Below are positions 61,628 to 64,000 of a DNA stretch of 64,000 bases, in pieces. This DNA comes from Methanobrevibacter sp. YE315 (lineage in GTDB: Archaea; Methanobacteriota; Methanobacteria; Methanobacteriales; Methanobacteriaceae). The notes beneath the pieces are model-generated. The model was not told where the DNA came from and searched no databases. It saw only the letters and a program-made list of their open reading frames with translations. Numbering within the stretch: position 1 is the first letter of the stretch; every line of letters begins with the position of its first letter. A program made the position numbers and the translations under genes. Location: NCBI RefSeq assembly GCF_001548675.1, contig NZ_CP010834.1, forward strand, positions 1,461,501 to 1,525,500, written 5' to 3'.

Positions 61628-61912
61628 CTACAATTCACTGATATAAGTCACATCACCTTCATTTAAACCGAATTTCATCCCATTTAACAATCCGTTAGGA
61701 AGTTCGGATATGACAGTTAATGGAAATTCATCATCAGGTTTTAGAACCATTATATGAGTGACTTTCTTTCTTGTTTTAGCTACAATTTTATAGTTATTTC
61801 CTTCCTTTGAAAAATCCCCATCTAAAAACACTTTATTGAAGGATTGTTCCAAAAGATAATCGGGAAATGATTCGGTGATTTCAAAATGATCCAATATGTC
61901 CTTTAAAATCAT
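61628..61912 (-). CDS. Hypothetical protein, 94 residues
   Basis: A small protein I cannot place. Sequence suggests an alpha/beta fold: a short helix (ILKDILDHFEITESFPDYLL), then strands with lysine-rich KIVAKTRKKVTHIMVLKPDD and GLLNGMKFGLNEGDVTYISEL. No signal peptide or membrane segment. It lies 6 bp after the membrane-anchored protein upstream, so the two are likely co-transcribed and possibly act together. No function is offered. Confidence 0.6.
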   Translation of the reverse strand: MILKDILDHFEITESFPDYLLEQSFNKVFLDGDFSKEGNNYKIVAKTRKKVTHIMVLKPDDEFPLTVISELPNGLLNGMKFGLNEGDVTYISEL

Positions 61913-61918
61913 TTTAAA

Positions 61919-62269
61919 TCATTCCAAGCTCGGAAGTTTGCTTTGGTCGGAACTGTATGAAGAACCGATAAGCTCACCGGTTTCCACATCAAATTGGCGA
62001 AATCCCCCGTCTCTGTAAGTTACTTCACGGTAGTATCCTTCGCCGTTTTGTGCGTTAAATTTAATTTCCTCGCTTACAATATCACTATCATTATCTAGTG
62101 AAGCGTTTGCATTATTTGAAGATGTCATATTATCACCTCTACCAACATCTGTTGAACTATTGTCTTTTTGTATGTCCGGACCATTATTCATTGAATTTAA
62201 TGCAAAAGCACCGCCAACAATTAATAATGCCACGATTACTCCTAACAAAATTTTAATAGAGTTTTTCAT
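61919..62269 (-). CDS. Small secreted or anchored protein, 116 residues
   Basis: An N-terminal hydrophobic segment (SIKILLGVIVALLIVGGAFA) after MKN, then an Asn/Ser/Asp-rich linker and a ~45-residue domain YYREVTYRDGGFRQFDVETG that could be a small beta structure. It is probably anchored by the N-terminus with the rest outside the membrane. Not a family I recognise. It precedes the 94-residue gene by 6 bp. Confidence 0.65.
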   Translation of the reverse strand: MKNSIKILLGVIVALLIVGGAFALNSMNNGPDIQKDNSSTDVGRGDNMTSSNNANASLDNDSDIVSEEIKFNAQNGEGYYREVTYRDGGFRQFDVETGELIGSSYSSDQSKLPSLE

Positions 62270-62364
62270 ATTTCACCTCTCTAAACTTTCATTAAACTTA
62301 TGAATATGGCCCTTAAAATACTTTTCTATTACGTTTATATATGCCCTAAATTAATATTATATTT

Positions 62365-62565
62365 ATGGAAATGAAAAACATCATGATTATCTTAATATTT
62401 TCACTAGCTGTTTTGGGTTTAATCATTGGCGTTTACTATACTGAAGCAGAATCTAATGAGAAGATTACAAAAAATAGTAATGAAACAATTGATGAAGACT
62501 CAGACAATGTAATAACCATCAATTTAGAGCCAAAAGAAAGAAATGATAACAAAAGTTTAACTTAA
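62365..62565 (+). CDS. Small single-span membrane protein, 66 residues
   Basis: MEMKNIMIILIFSLAVLGLI is one membrane segment, followed by a charged, Asn/Glu-rich tail. It has the same architecture as the divergent gene at 61919 (short basic N-terminus, one span, Asn-rich tail). A short promoter region separates them. Function unknown; it may be a chance frame, but the codon use and membrane span favour a real gene. Confidence 0.5.
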   Translation: MEMKNIMIILIFSLAVLGLIIGVYYTEAESNEKITKNSNETIDEDSDNVITINLEPKERNDNKSLT

Positions 62566-62615
62566 TAAATTAATTAACTTTTTATATATCAAAGCAATTA
62601 TCAAAAAGAAGAAAA

Positions 62616-62637
62616 TGTTATAGATTAAACTATAACA
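62616..62637 (-). terminator. Terminator of the second NSS gene
   Basis: TGTTATAG and CTATAACA pair over eight bases with an ATTAAA loop, just after the stop codon; TTTTCTTCTTTTTGATA follows on the minus strand. Confidence 0.7.
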
Positions 62638-62638
62638 C

Positions 62639-64000
62639 TCATATCCTATCCTCAGTTTTATCCCAATCTGGATTTTTAGCCGGAAGAATAGTGAATATCA
62701 AAGAAGCCACCAATAAAAGAATTGCAGAGACAATTGTGAAGTTCAATTGATCCATAGTCCCATTATTGAAAACATCAATCATTCCGCCAATCCATATGAT
62801 AGTTACAACGATTGGTAAAACATATTTTACGATAATAAGCCACCATTTACCAAGTTTAATGGTTTTGCTTTTACTGTTCAAGAAATTGACCAATTTTTCG
62901 GCTTTAAATATCCAGGCAAAAACAATACACTCAACAATAACACCGAACAACAATGCAATCTGGTTGATGAATGTATCCACAAAACCAAGCAGTGACCCTC
63001 CGAATGATGTTGCATAAATCATTGAAATGGCTGCACCGACAGCACACAATATTGTCATTGTTTTTGACCTTGAAAGACCGAACTTATTTTGAATTGAAAA
63101 GGACAACGGTTCAACAGTAGATAATATACTTGTAAGGCCTGCAAGATAGACTGTCAGGAAGAATAATGGTCCTAAAACGACGGCCCATTGGCCCAATACA
63201 TTAAACACAGTAGGATAAGCAACAAATACCAGACCTGTTCCCTGAGTTACCAGTTCGGATACTGCAGTTCCTGATTGCAATGACATGTAACCTAAAATGG
63301 AGAACACTCCTAATGCCGCGAAGTTTTCAAACAATGAATTTGCAAGCGCAATTGAAATGGTATTTGTAATCAAATCGGCATCGTCCTTGGTGTAGCTTGC
63401 ATAGGTAAATGCGATTGACATTCCCAAACTTAGGGAAAATACGATTTGACCAAAAGCAGCCATCCATATTTCAAAATGGCCTAAAAGTGACCAATCGGGG
63501 TTGAATAGCTCCGCCAAACCTATTGAAGCACCAGGCAATGTAATTGAAAATCCAACAATGACAACCATGATGATAAAAAGCAGAGGAACCAGGAGTTTTG
63601 ATACTTTTCCTAAACCCTCTTCAAGGTCCCTGTGAGAAATAAACCAAATAATGACCCAACCGACAAGCATTGCAACAGCAATGAGAGGAATGAAATTGAG
63701 CAATCCCATATAAGATTCGGAAGATTGCAAAAGAGTAGTCGCAAAGAAAGTGTTCGGATCTGCTCCCCAACCTTTAGTGAAACTCAAAAGCATATAGATT
63801 CCATCCCAACCGAGAATAGCTGAGTAATAAATCATAATCATAAATACTGCAACCGGTAAAAACCATCCCAAATATTCGCATTTGGAATTGATCTTTCTGA
63901 TTGCCTTTGCAAAAGAAGATTTGAAATTATATCCAACACCATACTCCAAAATCAGGAAAGGCATTCCCATTAAGAGAATTGCAACAATATAAGGGATGTA
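62639..64000 (-). CDS. Neurotransmitter:sodium symporter family transporter (5' end outside window)
   Basis: At least 454 residues of an NSS-family sodium symporter; the window edge removes roughly the first 40-45 residues with the first membrane segment. The readable part begins near YPYIVAILLMGMPFLILEYG. Segment order, loops and ends (ILPAKNPDWDKTEDRI) match the paralog at 14655-16142 closely, with many identical stretches of 10-18 residues. The pair probably arose by duplication within this lineage. Substrate unknown; amino-acid uptake is the usual role. Confidence 0.93.
   Translation of the reverse strand, partial: YIPYIVAILLMGMPFLILEYGVGYNFKSSFAKAIRKINSKCEYLGWFLPVAVFMIMIYYSAILGWDGIYMLLSFTKGWGADPNTFFATTLLQSSESYMGLLNFIPLIAVAMLVGWVIIWFISHRDLEEGLGKVSKLLVPLLFIIMVVIVGFSITLPGASIGLAELFNPDWSLLGHFEIWMAAFGQIVFSLSLGMSIAFTYASYTKDDADLITNTISIALANSLFENFAALGVFSILGYMSLQSGTAVSELVTQGTGLVFVAYPTVFNVLGQWAVVLGPLFFLTVYLAGLTSILSTVEPLSFSIQNKFGLSRSKTMTILCAVGAAISMIYATSFGGSLLGFVDTFINQIALLFGVIVECIVFAWIFKAEKLVNFLNSKSKTIKLGKWWLIIVKYVLPIVVTIIWIGGMIDVFNNGTMDQLNFTIVSAILLLVASLIFTILPAKNPDWDKTEDRI

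Overview
The window looks like a chromosomal segment of a low-GC methanogen of the Methanobacteriales, most likely Methanobrevibacter or a close relative. Four things point there: archaeal housekeeping genes (archaeosine TgtA, archaeal HMG-CoA synthase with its paired thiolase, the iron-sulfur type of ThiI), methanogen-specific families (methanogenesis marker protein 8, an MTH538-like protein), Ig-repeat surface proteins, and archaeal signals (TATA boxes, GGTGA/GGAGG ribosome-binding sites). The genus is inferred from these families; no rRNA gene is present.

Layout. (1) 1-12184, minus: a giant non-ribosomal peptide synthetase, cut by the window edge, with four complete adenylation domains. 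It starts inside a truncated condensation domain, and its first adenylation domain lacks the amino-acid-binding Asp. (2) 12.4-23.5 kb: aldo/keto reductase, methanogenesis marker 8, an NSS-type sodium symporter, then a sulfur-handling group (TIR-like protein, ThiI, ThiS-like carrier, Fe-S/FAD oxidoreductase, divergent LarE), a GNAT enzyme and a FUSC membrane protein. (3) 24-26 kb: a MATE exporter fused to a C-terminal ATPase-like domain, and one copy of a 126-bp dispersed repeat. (4) 26.2-42.1 kb: an accessory redox island with two MarR and two HxlR regulators, flavodoxin and FMN-reductase proteins, three oxidoreductases, a cupin, an ABC exporter, an MFS and a second MATE transporter. Several regulators have clear palindromic or tandem operator candidates in the intergenic DNA. 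(5) 42.6-45.3 kb: an HTH-PhoU regulator with a DUF3100 membrane protein (apparent ATA start), and the second repeat copy. (6) 45.3-47.6 kb: a secreted Ig-like protein and an exported, membrane-anchored Ppx/GppA-family protein. (7) 47.9-54.9 kb: mevalonate-pathway thiolase and HMG-CoA synthase, two tRNA-Gly genes, a methyltransferase, TgtA and an MnmC-like methyltransferase. (8) 54.9-62.6 kb: a six-repeat Ig-like surface protein with a CxxC/CxxC C-terminal domain, then purC-purS-purQ-cobA-glmS in one direction, and small membrane or secreted proteins. (9) 62.6-64.0 kb: a second NSS symporter, cut by the window edge.

The most notable points are the unusual NRPS loading end with its tandem 3,009-bp module repeats, the exported Ppx/GppA protein, the MATE-ATPase fusion in an organism without sigma factors, and the operator architectures of the redox island. 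No CRISPR array, intact insertion sequence or prophage was seen.
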